33,247 nucleotides of DNA from an uncultured Bacteroidales bacterium (lineage in GTDB: Bacteria > Bacteroidota > Bacteroidia > Bacteroidales > Bacteroidaceae): contig CADCIQ010000025.1 of assembly GCA_902801425.1 (NCBI GenBank), positions 1 through 33,247 of the forward strand, in the 5' to 3' direction. Under the pieces are notes generated by a model. It did no database searches. It was not told the origin of the DNA and saw only the letters and a program-made list of their open reading frames with translations. Positions 24,597 through 33,247 of this stretch are shown piece after piece (position 1 is the first letter of the stretch; the number at the start of each line of letters is the position of its first letter). The translations under genes and the position numbers were made by a program.

Positions 24597-25100
24597 TTAC
24601 TCTGCAACCTCAGCTGCTGGAGCCTCCTCAACTGCAGGTGCAGCCTCAACAGCCTCCTCACCCTCAGCGATTACAGTTACAGGAATCTCAACCTTAACCT
24701 GCTTGTGGAACACAACAGTAGCTGTGAAATCACCAACAGTCTTGATATCCTTCATGATGATCTTCTTGCGATCAACCTCAATACCCTTCTTAGCAAGCTC
24801 CTCAGCAACGGTAGCAGCGTTTACAGAACCATAGAGAGCACCTGTTGCGCTAACCTTAGCCTCGATAGAGAGAGCTACGCCCTTAAGAGCCTCAGCTTCC
24901 TTCTCAGCAGCAGCGAGAATAGCTGCGAGCTTGTGAGCCTGCTGCTTGAGGTTCTCAGCGAGCACCTTCTTAGCAGAAGCAGAAGCGATGACAGCCTTGC
25001 CTGTAGGGATGAGATAGTTACGACCGTAACCGTTCTTTACATTCACGATATCGTTCTTGTATCCAAGACCGATAATATCTTCTTTAAGTATAATTTCCAT
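24597..25100 (-). CDS. rplI: 50S ribosomal protein L9
   Basis: A 167-residue L9. The N-terminal domain MEIILKEDIIGLGYKNDIV..KNGYGRNYLIPTGKA is highly characteristic. A long connecting helix (KKVLAENLKQQAHKLAAILAAAEKEAEALKG) and the C-terminal domain (GALYGSVNAATVAEELAKKGIEVDRKKI) follow. The last 20 residues are an Ala/Glu/Pro-rich tail (EEAVEAAPAVEEAPAAEVAE), making it somewhat longer than the E. coli protein (149). L9 binds 23S rRNA at the base of the L1 stalk. It ends the operon, 25 bp after rpsR. Confidence 0.97.
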   Translation of the reverse strand: MEIILKEDIIGLGYKNDIVNVKNGYGRNYLIPTGKAVIASASAKKVLAENLKQQAHKLAAILAAAEKEAEALKGVALSIEAKVSATGALYGSVNAATVAEELAKKGIEVDRKKIIMKDIKTVGDFTATVVFHKQVKVEIPVTVIAEGEEAVEAAPAVEEAPAAEVAE

Positions 25101-25125
25101 TGTGTAATCTTCTCCTTTTTTAGAT

Positions 25126-25392
25126 TTACTTCATAAGATCAGTTACATAAGGAAGGAGCGCAATCTGGCGAGCACGCTTAACAGCCTGTGCCACACGACG
25201 CTGATACTTCAGAGATGTACCTGTGATACGACGTGGGAGGATCTTACCCTGCTCATTCAAGAACTTCTTGAGGAACTCAGGATCCTTGTAGTCGATATAC
25301 TTAATACCGCTCTTCTTGAAACGGCAATACTTCTTCTTCTTAGTGTCAATAGAAGGAGCAGTCAAATAACGGATTTCTGAATTTTCTGCCAT
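25126..25392 (-). CDS. rpsR: 30S ribosomal protein S18
   Basis: An 88-residue S18. It has the conserved [25 protein letters not shown] start and [19 protein letters not shown] core, then the basic [11 protein letters not shown] tail. S18 binds with S6 to the platform of the small subunit. It is 3 bp downstream of rpsF, and rplI follows, the common bacterial order. Confidence 0.98.
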   Translation of the reverse strand: MAENSEIRYLTAPSIDTKKKKYCRFKKSGIKYIDYKDPEFLKKFLNEQGKILPRRITGTSLKYQRRVAQAVKRARQIALLPYVTDLMK

Positions 25393-25395
25393 GGT

Positions 25396-25743
25396 TTAAG
25401 CCTCCTCTTTTTTAGAAAGTTTGTTACGACGCTTCTCTGCATAGAGAGATGCATACTTGTCAAGCTTAACGGTCATGAAGCGGATAACCTTCTCCTCACG
25501 ACGGAAAGCGGTCTCAAGCTTAGCTACGATTGTAGGCTCAGCCTTAAACTCAACGAGGAAGTAGAAACCGGTAGATTTCTTGTTGATGGCATAAGCCATC
25601 TTCTTCATACCCCAGTTCTCCTCATTCAGGATCTCAGCACCATTGTCGGTGAGAACCTGTGTGAACTTTGCAACAGTTTCCTTTGCCTGCTCATCAGACA
25701 AAACGGGAGTCAAGATGAAAACTGTTTCGTAATGATTCATCAT
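25396..25743 (-). CDS. rpsF: 30S ribosomal protein S6
   Basis: A 115-residue S6. It shows the family start [19 protein letters not shown], the [29 protein letters not shown] core, and [15 protein letters not shown]. Two consecutive ATG codons (25743 and 25740) could both start it. First gene of rpsF-rpsR-rplI. The leader from the promoter at 25824 is about 75 nt, with a small GGCGTGAGCC hairpin and an AAAATTTATGCAAAATTTT inverted stretch; feedback by S6:S18 is known for such leaders in other bacteria but I could not identify the known motif here. Confidence 0.97.
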   Translation of the reverse strand: MMNHYETVFILTPVLSDEQAKETVAKFTQVLTDNGAEILNEENWGMKKMAYAINKKSTGFYFLVEFKAEPTIVAKLETAFRREEKVIRFMTVKLDKYASLYAEKRRNKLSKKEEA

Positions 25744-25823
25744 TGTTGAATGAAATTATAAATTTAATAATGTGTATATAAAATTTTGCATAAATTTTGG
25801 CTCACGCCTCGATTTTGCGGGTG

Positions 25824-25854
25824 CAAAGGTACATATTTTTTATGAATTAACAAA
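25824..25854 (-). promoter_or_regulatory. promoter of rpsF-rpsR-rplI
   Basis: On the minus strand TTTG (25854-25851), 19 bp, TACCTTTG (25831-25824) followed by CAC. A close consensus match, back to back with the rho promoter. Confidence 0.88.
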
Positions 25855-25871
25855 ATTTTTCCGCTTAAAAT

Positions 25872-25902
25872 TTTGAGATTAAAGAAAAAAGCATTATCTT
25901 TG
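25872..25902 (+). promoter_or_regulatory. promoter of rho
   Basis: TTTG (25872-25875), 19 bp, TATCTTTG (25895-25902) followed by CACTC. A start near 25909 gives a leader of about 110 nt. Only 17 bp separate its -33 box from that of the divergent rpsF promoter. Confidence 0.88.
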
Positions 25903-26018
25903 CACTCGATTTCAATCCAAAGTGTTTCGGAATTTACAATTTTCAATTTCAGAAACACATTCCCATATCTTTTTTCGCAAGAAAATTCTATTTGAACCAA
26001 CATACATTACATTGAAAT

Positions 26019-28013
26019 ATGTATAGCAAAGAAGAACTCATATCTAAGCCAATAGAAGAGCTTGAAACCATAGCCAGGACATTAGGATCTGACCTCTCTG
26101 CAGCTGATGGCGCAGAGGCCTTGGTGAACTTCATCATAGGTGACTTCTCAGAGGAAGAGGCGAAACCAAAGAAGAAGGCAAGCACAAAGAAGGCAGAAAA
26201 AACCGAGGGCGAAGAGCCCGTCGTTAAGAAAAAACGCGGAAGACCTTCAAAGGCTGACCTTGCGGCAAGAGCCGCCGAGGAGGCGTTGAAGAACCTCAAC
26301 AATACAGAAGAGATTGCAACTACCGAGCAACCATCGGAACTCCATTTAGACTTTACAGAGGAATCAGCAAATCAGCCAACTGAAGAGGATAACGCAGCTA
26401 ACGCAGTAAACAACGAGGAGGAGAACAGCGAGGAGGCTGCTCCAAAGAAGAAGCGTTCACGCCGTAGCAAGGAGGAAATCTTTGCTGCTGCCCAGGCTAA
26501 GGCCGCCGCTCTTGCCGCAAACAACCAGAAGAAGCATGAACTGGAGATTTTCTCTCCTGAGGAGGCTGCCGAAGCTGGAGAAGGCGAAGAGATTCCTGAT
26601 TTCCTCATCAACGAGGGCGAAGGTGCCGGGGGCGAGGCTATGGAAGTCGAAGGCGGGCTTCTCTCACAGTTCCAGGAAAAGGTAATTGCGCACAACGCAG
26701 CTGCTGGACAGGATGTATGGGAAGGCGATCCGGGTGATGGTACTGACTTCATCGTTACCGTTGACCTCCCTGTTGAGGATCACTATGCAAGCGTGTCATA
26801 CGACATGCTCGACAACCCGACGACTATCGTTGAACAGGCTGTTCCGCAGATAATGCAACGCCCAATATCCCCAATGGAAGAGAAGTATGACTTCACGGAC
26901 ATCATCTCTGCCAACGGCGTTCTCGAAGTTATGCCTGACGGTTACGGATTCCTGCGTTCAAGCGATTTCAACTACCTTTCTTCTCCTGACGATATTTTCC
27001 TGACAGTTCAGCAGATTAAGAAATACTCGCTGAAGACTGGCGATGTGGTACAATGTCGCGTTCGTCCTCCTCGCGAGGGCGAGAAATACTTCCCGATGAC
27101 AAGCATCGAGATGATCAACGGCCGTCTGCCTAACGAGATTCGTGACCGTCTCTCATTCGAGCATCTCACACCTCTCTTCCCTGAGGAGAAGTTCAACCTC
27201 ACGGGCGACCGCCGCACAACGAACATCTCTACACGTATCGTTGACCTCTTCTCTCCTATCGGTAAGGGACAGCGTGCGCTTATCGTGGCTCAGCCAAAGA
27301 CTGGTAAGACAATCCTCATGAAGGATATTGCCAACGCAATAGCAGCAAACCATCCAGAGGCTTACCTTATGATGCTGCTTATCGACGAGCGTCCTGAGGA
27401 GGTAACGGATATGGCTCGTACCGTTAACGCAGAGGTTATCGCCTCTACTTTCGATGAGCCTGCCGAGCGTCACGTTAAGATTGCTGGTATCGTTCTTGAA
27501 AAGGCAAAGAGAATGGTGGAATGCGGACATGATGTGGTTATCTTCCTTGACTCTATCACTCGTCTGGCTCGTGCCTACAACACCGTTGCTCCTGCTTCTG
27601 GTAAGGTGCTTACCGGTGGTGTTGATGCCAACGCCCTCCAGAAGCCAAAGCGTTTCTTTGGTGCTGCTCGTAACATCGAGGGTGGCGGTTCTCTCACCAT
27701 CATAGCAACAGCCCTTATTGATACAGGTTCTAAGATGGATGAGGTTATCTTCGAGGAGTTCAAGGGTACGGGTAACATGGAGCTTCAACTTGACCGCTCT
27801 CTTGCCAACAAGCGCATCTTCCCAGCCGTCAACCTTATTCAGAGTAGTACTCGTCGCGATGATCTTCTCCACGACAGAACAACCCTCGACCGTATGTGGA
27901 TTCTGCGTAAGCATATCTCTGACATGAACTCTATCGAGGCTATGAACATGATCGGAGACCTCATGAAGCGCACGAACTCTAACGAGGAGTTCCTGATTGC
28001 CATGAACGGATAA
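26019..28013 (+). CDS. rho: transcription termination factor Rho with long disordered N-terminal region
   Basis: A 664-residue hexameric RNA helicase that ends transcription. Residues 1-40 resemble the usual Rho N-terminal helical part ([21 protein letters not shown]). Residues 45-285 are an inserted, highly charged low-complexity region with two basic patches: KKKRGRPSK (near 70-78, an AT-hook-like RGRP) and KKKRSRRSK (143-151). The RNA-binding cold-shock-like domain follows ([22 protein letters not shown], 299-320). The ATPase core has Walker A AQPKTGKT (424-431), [12 protein letters not shown], Walker [17 protein letters not shown], and the Q/R-loop segments. E. coli Rho has 419 residues, so the insertion accounts for the difference. 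In Bacteroides thetaiotaomicron such a region has been linked to phase separation of Rho. Confidence 0.97.
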   Translation: MYSKEELISKPIEELETIARTLGSDLSAADGAEALVNFIIGDFSEEEAKPKKKASTKKAEKTEGEEPVVKKKRGRPSKADLAARAAEEALKNLNNTEEIATTEQPSELHLDFTEESANQPTEEDNAANAVNNEEENSEEAAPKKKRSRRSKEEIFAAAQAKAAALAANNQKKHELEIFSPEEAAEAGEGEEIPDFLINEGEGAGGEAMEVEGGLLSQFQEKVIAHNAAAGQDVWEGDPGDGTDFIVTVDLPVEDHYASVSYDMLDNPTTIVEQAVPQIMQRPISPMEEKYDFTDIISANGVLEVMPDGYGFLRSSDFNYLSSPDDIFLTVQQIKKYSLKTGDVVQCRVRPPREGEKYFPMTSIEMINGRLPNEIRDRLSFEHLTPLFPEEKFNLTGDRRTTNISTRIVDLFSPIGKGQRALIVAQPKTGKTILMKDIANAIAANHPEAYLMMLLIDERPEEVTDMARTVNAEVIASTFDEPAERHVKIAGIVLEKAKRMVECGHDVVIFLDSITRLARAYNTVAPASGKVLTGGVDANALQKPKRFFGAARNIEGGGSLTIIATALIDTGSKMDEVIFEEFKGTGNMELQLDRSLANKRIFPAVNLIQSSTRRDDLLHDRTTLDRMWILRKHISDMNSIEAMNMIGDLMKRTNSNEEFLIAMNG

Positions 28014-28029
28014 GATGGGATAAATTATA

Positions 28030-28127
28030 AAATGAAAAGTGAAAAATGAAAAATACAAATTAGTATTAGAGCGATTGTTTTCCGCAAATATTACTAACTT
28101 GTATTTTTCATTTTTCACTTTTCATTT
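28030..28127. repeat. 98-bp AT-rich hairpin downstream of rho
   Basis: Arms of 39 bp (28030-28068 and 28089-28127) are nearly perfect complements, built from GAAAAATGAAAAGTG-like units, with a 20-bp loop. Further T-rich copies continue to about 28180. It begins 17 bp after the rho stop and ends before the promoter of the next gene; it could act as the rho terminator. No ORF lies in 28014-28273. Confidence 0.88.
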
Positions 28128-28175
28128 TTCATTTAAAAATTTTTCACTTAAAAATTTTTCTTTTTCTCATTTTTT

Positions 28176-28207
28176 CTTGCTGATATTACTTTTTTTCATT
28201 ATCTTTG
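28176..28207 (+). promoter_or_regulatory. promoter of the first thioredoxin-domain paralogue
   Basis: CTTG (28176-28179, one mismatch to TTTG), 20 bp, TATCTTTG (28200-28207) then CAAC. The ATG is 66 bp further on. Confidence 0.75.
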
Positions 28208-28273
28208 CAACAAGAAAACCCAAATCTATAAAGACGGAACAAAGAATTCTAATCATAAACAAACACCAAAACA

Positions 28274-30658
28274 ATGAAAAAAGTAGCCACTTCGCTATTA
28301 CTCATGCTCATTGCCATTGGCAGTTGGGCACAGAAGGTTTGGAACAACCCTTCATTTGAACAAAACCTGTACAGTTCGAATCTCAACATCACAGATGTGG
28401 AGTTCAAGCCTAATGAAACAATCCTTCATCTGAACATCAAAGCATACCATAAGAATTGGCAGAGATTCGCATCAGCGTCTTTCCTCAAGACTCCCGACGG
28501 CAAGACCTACGCCATAACAGGAGGCAAGGCAACACGCGAGGGTGAGGATGACTATACGCCAGACTCCCTGTACTACACCTCTGCCACTAACGATGAAGGA
28601 AACATAGCACTTCACTTTGAGCCATTATCAGCAAAGACAAAGACATTTGACTTTATAGAGGGTTACGAAGATCGTGCTTTTGGACTCTTAGACATCACAG
28701 ATCCAGCCATTATCCTATCTTCACCCAACTGGCGAAATACAGCCACGGGCGACTGGATACTCGGCCTCTACAACGATGTTGCCGTATATGACAGCAAGGT
28801 ATGGAAGTATGCCCAAAAGACTGACAAGAAGGTAGTTTTAACTGACGGCAAAGAGAACATCACCATAACCATCGGCAAGGAAAAGAACGGAGAACGAGAG
28901 TTTACCATCAACGGCAAGAAGCAAGTTCTTGCCATGTTTAGATCCCAAACATTACCATACTATCCAACACCAGATACCACATCCTTCAGCACAGAGATAA
29001 AGGAGGGTGAGGCCATATTGACCGGCTATGTCAGAAACATCACTCCACAACATATCAATAGAAACCTACGCATAGAGATTAGAACCCCCAACGTAGTAAA
29101 AGGAGACATGGCGGAAGAATTTACGACAACGATTGATTCTCTTGGGAAATTCGAAATTAAGATTCCACTACTCGGCACACAAGTAGTATATGTATTTTGC
29201 AAATACGATCAAAGATCATACGCCGCGTCAGCCAACACAATACTTACACCAAACGGGAAATACTTCATACTTGCAGACATGAACACCAAAAGAATGATGT
29301 TCATGGGTGATGATGCGCGTCTGCAAAACGAACTCCTGACGAGAGAAACCCTCGGAGTTCCATATGGAGGATGGATTGACGGATATGCCTGTAACGATTC
29401 TATTTTGAAGATTGCTAACATGTGGATATCAAACTATGATATAAACGTCAAACAATTAAATGAATATGCAGCGAAGCATCCTAATGTCAGCAAGCGTTTT
29501 CTTGATTTCCACTACGAAAATCGCAGATTCGTGGCATTAAGCAATATCATGATGCTGAAATACAGCAGCGTTGATAGAACCTTACCAGAAGAGTTGTCAG
29601 GATGGATAGAAAAGAACTCTGCCATAAATCCTAATATGCCATTGGTATTATGCGATTATATTTGCTCATTCTTGAGATACACCCGCGAAAATGCGACAGA
29701 GAAGAGTCCGCTGATGAAATTATCACGTCGCCAACCAGATGGTTTCCTTTGGCTTGAGTCCAAAGGGTTACTCAAGCTTACAGACAAGGAACACGCAGCC
29801 ATTGATCAAGCAAAGGAAGCCCAAAAAGAAATTAACAATTTGCTTCTCTCAAAAAAAGACCGCAAAGAACTCAATGAGGTAGGAAATAAAATAAACGAGA
29901 AATATGCAGCTTGCAATGAGGTTATTGATAGCATAACCAGAAGGCAGGATTTCATGAATGCCTATCACGATAAGGTTAAAAATGGCTATTTCTATGTTCA
30001 ACATCAAGTTATAAACTCAGAGTTCCCAGACGAACCTCTCCACAGCATTCATTGCTCTCAAATCCTTTCTGAATTTATGGATCATGAGCGTATGCCTCTT
30101 ACCGACAATCTCATACCTATACTTGACGACATCAAGATTCCGCTATTCAAGGAAATCGTAATGCGTCAGAACGACCATTACAAAAACATACTAAAAGGCA
30201 AGGAAGAAGCGGTAAATGCCGTTATTCATCCATCGTCGGATGTTGAAGGACTCACAGACGGAAAGGCTATCCTCGACAAACTCGTAGAGCCATACAAAGG
30301 TAAGATTGTGTATCTCGACATTTGGGGTACTTGGTGCGGTCCTTGCAAAAATAAGCTCAAGAAATCGCACAAGCTAAAGGCAGAACTTAAGGACTATGAC
30401 ATAGTATATCTCTACCTTGCAAATCGTTCTCCAGAAGAATCATGGAAGAACGTAATCGGCGAGTACAACCTCACAGAGCCTAATTGCGTACATTACAACC
30501 TCCCTCCAAAGCAACAACGCGCCATAGAGCAATATGTGAAGATTACCGGCTATCCTACATATCGTCTTATTGACAGGAAAGGAGGGCTGCATCATCTCAA
30601 GTGGACAGATGACGAAGACCTCCCTAAATTCAAGAAAACACTTGACGAACTTCCATAA
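28274..30658 (+). CDS. secreted thioredoxin-domain protein, paralogue 1
   Basis: A 794-residue exported protein. The signal peptide ends GSWAQ (residues 1-20). Residues about 21-235 are a beta-rich region of unknown family (ITDVEFKPNETILHLN, GKTYAITGGKATREGEDDY). Residues about 236-640 are a variable part, with a beta domain up to about 340 and then a helical region. The C-terminal TlpA-like thioredoxin domain has IWGTWCGPCKNK with C688-G-P-C691 and the cis-Pro loop ITGYPTYRLIDRKG. It should be a periplasmic or outer-membrane-facing disulfide oxidoreductase, by family. The gene 30836-33133 is a close paralogue at both ends but not in the middle. Confidence 0.85.
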   Translation: MKKVATSLLLMLIAIGSWAQKVWNNPSFEQNLYSSNLNITDVEFKPNETILHLNIKAYHKNWQRFASASFLKTPDGKTYAITGGKATREGEDDYTPDSLYYTSATNDEGNIALHFEPLSAKTKTFDFIEGYEDRAFGLLDITDPAIILSSPNWRNTATGDWILGLYNDVAVYDSKVWKYAQKTDKKVVLTDGKENITITIGKEKNGEREFTINGKKQVLAMFRSQTLPYYPTPDTTSFSTEIKEGEAILTGYVRNITPQHINRNLRIEIRTPNVVKGDMAEEFTTTIDSLGKFEIKIPLLGTQVVYVFCKYDQRSYAASANTILTPNGKYFILADMNTKRMMFMGDDARLQNELLTRETLGVPYGGWIDGYACNDSILKIANMWISNYDINVKQLNEYAAKHPNVSKRFLDFHYENRRFVALSNIMMLKYSSVDRTLPEELSGWIEKNSAINPNMPLVLCDYICSFLRYTRENATEKSPLMKLSRRQPDGFLWLESKGLLKLTDKEHAAIDQAKEAQKEINNLLLSKKDRKELNEVGNKINEKYAACNEVIDSITRRQDFMNAYHDKVKNGYFYVQHQVINSEFPDEPLHSIHCSQILSEFMDHERMPLTDNLIPILDDIKIPLFKEIVMRQNDHYKNILKGKEEAVNAVIHPSSDVEGLTDGKAILDKLVEPYKGKIVYLDIWGTWCGPCKNKLKKSHKLKAELKDYDIVYLYLANRSPEESWKNVIGEYNLTEPNCVHYNLPPKQQRAIEQYVKITGYPTYRLIDRKGGLHHLKWTDDEDLPKFKKTLDELP

Positions 30659-30697
30659 ACGAGTTCGCTATGACTCCAATGTAAGTCCGCTCTTCCT

Positions 30698-30777
30698 CCG
30701 TACCAAAGTCGGTGCAAAGTCGGTGCAAAGTCGGTGAAGGAACTATTTTAGAGCGAAGGTTCACCGAGTTTGGTACG
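30698..30777. repeat. 11-bp triple repeat within an inverted repeat, between the two paralogues
   Basis: Three perfect copies of CAAAGTCGGTG (30704-30714, 30715-30725, 30726-30736) follow CCGTACC. A distal arm CACCGAGTTTGGTACG (30762-30777) can pair with any of the three copies, and fully with CCGTACCAAAGTCGGTG at 30698-30714 apart from one or two positions. Copy number could change by slippage. Confidence 0.85.
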
Positions 30778-30790
30778 AAGGATCATTGGG

Positions 30791-30822
30791 AAATTATAAA
30801 ATGAAAAATGAAAAGTGAAAAT
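30791..30822. repeat. AATGAAAAATGAAAAGTG stretch before paralogue 2
   Basis: A single arm of the same AT-rich family seen at 24414 and 28030, ending 13 bp before the ATG of the second paralogue. No opposite arm is nearby. Confidence 0.6.
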
Positions 30823-30835
30823 AAAACCATAAACA

Positions 30836-33133
30836 ATGAAAAAAACTATTTTATCGCTATTACTGTTGCTGACTGCATTTGGCAGTTGGGCACAAAAGGT
30901 ATGGAATAAACCTTCATTCGAACCAAACCCGTACAGTTCGCACATAAACATCACAGATGTAGAGTTCAAACCTAAGGAAACAATCCTTCATCTGAACTTC
31001 AGATTCAACCACAAGCTTTGGATGAAATTCGTATCAACATCTATCCTAAAGACTCCCGACGGCAAAACTTACGCCATAACAGGCGGTAAGGCTACACGCG
31101 AGGGTGAGGATGACTACACGCCTGATTCTCTGTATTATACCTCTGCCATAACTGACGAGGGGAACATTGCCCTCCACTTTGAGCCATTACCAGCAAAGAC
31201 AAAGACCTTTGACTTTATAGAGGGCTACGAGCAAGGTGCCTTTGGATTGTCTGCCATTACCGACCCTGCCATTATCCCCACCTCATCAAACTGGCGAAGC
31301 ACCACCACAGGCGACTGGGTGCTCGGTCTATATAAGGACGTTGCGGTCTATGACAGTAAGGTGTGGCAGTATGCCCAAAAGACTGAAAAGAAGGTTGTTT
31401 TAACTGACGGGAAAGAGAACATAACCATAGCTATCGGCAAAGATAAGAACGGAGAACGAGAGTTTACTATCAACGGCAAGAAACAACATCTTGCCATGAT
31501 TACGACCCAATCCTATCCAGATTACCCAGCATTCGACCCAACCCCATTGAGCGCAGAGCTGAAATCTGGCACAGCCCATATCTCTGGTATTTTGAAAGGT
31601 TTTTCCTCTGAAGAACTGAAGGGGGACACCATCTCTATTATGGTAAGCGTAAACAACAACTTCGGACGTGAATACTTAAATTACTATGGCAAAGTAGATT
31701 CATTAGGTTATTTCAGTTTGGATGTTCCCCTTCTTGGTACACAAGAACTCCTGATAAGTCCAATAGCTGGCGAAAGAAGATATATGTACAACTATTGCAT
31801 TCTGCAACCTGGTGATAGTATTTTCATGCTTAAAGAAAAGTTCTATATACCAATGGCTATGGGTAAAAGTGCAAGATTGCAAAACGAGATCAATAGTTTT
31901 GACAGAAATACAATACCAGAAACAGGAACAATGAGGAAAATGGAGCCAAGCAGGGAAGAGGCCATCAGCTATAAGAACGAATGTATTGATAAATACAACA
32001 AACATCTTGACAAAAGAAGGGCATTTCTTGAACAGCATCCAACATTCAGTCAGCAGTTTCGCGACTATGATTCTATAACAAGCGTTTTCCGTACCGCAGA
32101 ACACATCATATCTACGATATATGAGACCCCGACCAAGGCAGTACCGGCAGAATGCGCGGAAAGTGTGATGAAACTCATTGACATCAACGCTTCACTTCCA
32201 TTGAATCTTATTACGGAAATAAGATCAACGATTGAATGCATTAATCGAAACAAAGTGTTTCAAGGACCGATGAAGGAATACTTTCTTAACACGCCCTCGG
32301 CTCTTCACGACCTGCTGATATCTGGAATTGCGAAGCTATCGGTTGAGGACAGCACAAAGATTGTGCAGTTTATCAACGAGCCAAAATCTGTCAGTAAGAC
32401 TGAAGTAGAAAGGATCTTTGAAGACTATGGGATGATGGGTATAGAGACAGAATGTCGTTTATACCACATATACGACGAACCTTTCTATGAGTCAATATGC
32501 ACAACTGACAATCTCCTTGACCTTCATCTTTCAAACCAAGTTTCCATGCAGTTAGAAGGAAGCCATCAACCACTTGATGAGTATTCCTTGAGTATGGCCA
32601 ATAAGATTAAACTAAATTCGGTAAGAGAAAGACTCCTCAAGCGACACGAATACTACAAAGATGTGCTCAAAGGTAAGGAAGAGGCGGTAAATGCCGTTAT
32701 TCATCCATCATCGGATGTTGAAGGACTCACAGACGGAAAGGCTATCCTCGACAAACTCGTAGAGCCATACAAGGGTAAGATTGTGTATCTTGACATCTGG
32801 GGTACTTGGTGCGGTCCTTGCAAGAATAAGCTCAAGGAATCACACAAGCTAAAGGCAGAACTGAAAAACTATGACATAGTATATCTCTACCTTGCAAACA
32901 ATTCTCCAGAGGATTCATGGAAGAACGTAATAGGTGAGTATAACCTCACAGAGCCTAATTGTGTGCACTATAATCTCCCAAACGAGCAGCAGCACGCCAT
33001 AGAGCAATACGTAGAGCTTACTGGCTACCCTACCTATCGCCTTATTGACAAGCAAGGAGGGCTGCATCATCTCAAGTGGACAGATGACGAAGACCTCCCT
33101 AAATTCAAGAAAACACTCGACGAGCTACCATAA
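30836..33133 (+). CDS. secreted thioredoxin-domain protein, paralogue 2
   Basis: A 765-residue exported protein with signal peptide ending FGSWAQ. Residues 21-225 are nearly the same as paralogue 1 (same ITDVEFKP, GGKATREGEDDYTPDSLYYT), and the last 135 residues are again nearly the same, with IWGTWCGPCKNK at C659-G-P-C662 and LTGYPTYRLIDKQG. The region about 230-620 differs in sequence and slightly in length: a beta domain (SAELKSGTAHISGILKG) and a helical part rich in charged residues. Likely a periplasmic thiol-disulfide oxidoreductase, with the middle perhaps setting partner choice (inference). No consensus promoter is seen in the 177-bp gap, so it may be read through from paralogue 1. 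Confidence 0.85.
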   Translation: MKKTILSLLLLLTAFGSWAQKVWNKPSFEPNPYSSHINITDVEFKPKETILHLNFRFNHKLWMKFVSTSILKTPDGKTYAITGGKATREGEDDYTPDSLYYTSAITDEGNIALHFEPLPAKTKTFDFIEGYEQGAFGLSAITDPAIIPTSSNWRSTTTGDWVLGLYKDVAVYDSKVWQYAQKTEKKVVLTDGKENITIAIGKDKNGEREFTINGKKQHLAMITTQSYPDYPAFDPTPLSAELKSGTAHISGILKGFSSEELKGDTISIMVSVNNNFGREYLNYYGKVDSLGYFSLDVPLLGTQELLISPIAGERRYMYNYCILQPGDSIFMLKEKFYIPMAMGKSARLQNEINSFDRNTIPETGTMRKMEPSREEAISYKNECIDKYNKHLDKRRAFLEQHPTFSQQFRDYDSITSVFRTAEHIISTIYETPTKAVPAECAESVMKLIDINASLPLNLITEIRSTIECINRNKVFQGPMKEYFLNTPSALHDLLISGIAKLSVEDSTKIVQFINEPKSVSKTEVERIFEDYGMMGIETECRLYHIYDEPFYESICTTDNLLDLHLSNQVSMQLEGSHQPLDEYSLSMANKIKLNSVRERLLKRHEYYKDVLKGKEEAVNAVIHPSSDVEGLTDGKAILDKLVEPYKGKIVYLDIWGTWCGPCKNKLKESHKLKAELKNYDIVYLYLANNSPEDSWKNVIGEYNLTEPNCVHYNLPNEQQHAIEQYVELTGYPTYRLIDKQGGLHHLKWTDDEDLPKFKKTLDELP

Positions 33134-33154
33134 GGTAAATGAAGACCCTCTAAA

Positions 33155-33220
33155 TCTCCCTTAAAGGGAGACTTCCTACCGCAAACCGGCTCTCCCCCTT
33201 TAAGGGGGAGCGGGGAGAGG
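33155..33220. repeat. REP-like GC-rich palindromes after paralogue 2
   Basis: Two inverted repeats: TCTCCCTTAAAGGGAGA (33155-33171) and CTCCCCCTTTAAGGGGGAG (33192-33210), followed by CGGGGAGAGG. They are typical dispersed Bacteroidota intergenic repeats and may act as terminator of the paralogue pair. Nothing else is seen up to the window end. Confidence 0.75.
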
Positions 33221-33247
33221 GGCTTTATTTACTTAAGGCAAGCAGAT

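Noticed and set aside
25744-25818. S6:S18-binding leader motif upstream of rpsF
   Set aside because: A leader with small hairpins exists, but I could not match the known motif of other phyla with confidence.
27153-28118. A 321-codon open frame antisense to rho
   Set aside because: It follows the codon bias of rho on the opposite strand, has no promoter and resembles no family I know.

Overview
The window looks like a chromosomal segment of a Bacteroidota bacterium, most likely a Prevotellaceae member (Prevotella/Segatella-like). Promoters follow the Bacteroidota pattern (TTTG, a gap of about 19-21 bp, then TAnnTTTG, often read as TATCTTTGCA or TACCTTTGCA). Shine-Dalgarno sequences are not evident. 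Rho carries the long disordered N-terminal region typical of the phylum, and secreted proteins with DUF4369/TlpA-like thioredoxin folds are present. These taxonomic and functional calls rest on reading the sequence and on family knowledge; no database search was run.

Layout. Positions 1-1142 (+) hold the end of a PD-(D/E)XK/Rpn-type nuclease-like protein and a small secreted protein. From about 17.5 kb down to 1.1 kb the minus strand carries a long housekeeping block: ftsY-rimO-HU-(HU-TM-LysM), then ileS-dksA-like-lspA-DUF4296-glycosidase-recR-small membrane protein-GNAT, then two identical tRNA-Asp genes with their own promoter and terminator, an FAD-dependent oxidoreductase, and a short ComEC-like protein. 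An acyl-CoA ligase gene (17751-19406, +) diverges from ftsY. Next come a minus-strand thioredoxin-like protein, a cytosolic GH13 amylase, fabD, and the ribosomal operon rpsF-rpsR-rplI. Rho is transcribed divergently from rpsF, and two tandem secreted thioredoxin-domain paralogues (28274-33133, +) close the window.

How the genes work together. Most are core functions: SRP-dependent membrane targeting (FtsY), ribosome modification (RimO), translation (IleRS, S6, S18, L9, tRNA-Asp), lipoprotein maturation (LspA), recombinational repair (RecR), fatty-acid and acyl-CoA metabolism (FabD, acyl-CoA ligase), glycan use (amylase, six-hairpin glycosidase) and envelope redox proteins.

The least ordinary material is mostly between genes. 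There is a 237-bp near-palindrome centred on a perfect 44-bp palindrome (21157-21393), with a partial direct copy that supplies the last codons of the amylase gene. A GC-rich REP-like repeat sits in frame inside the amylase. Several large AT-rich hairpins are built from short oligomers, and 11-bp tandem repeats lie upstream of two thioredoxin genes. Among proteins, the membrane-anchored HU-LysM fusion and the mosaic thioredoxin paralogues stand out.
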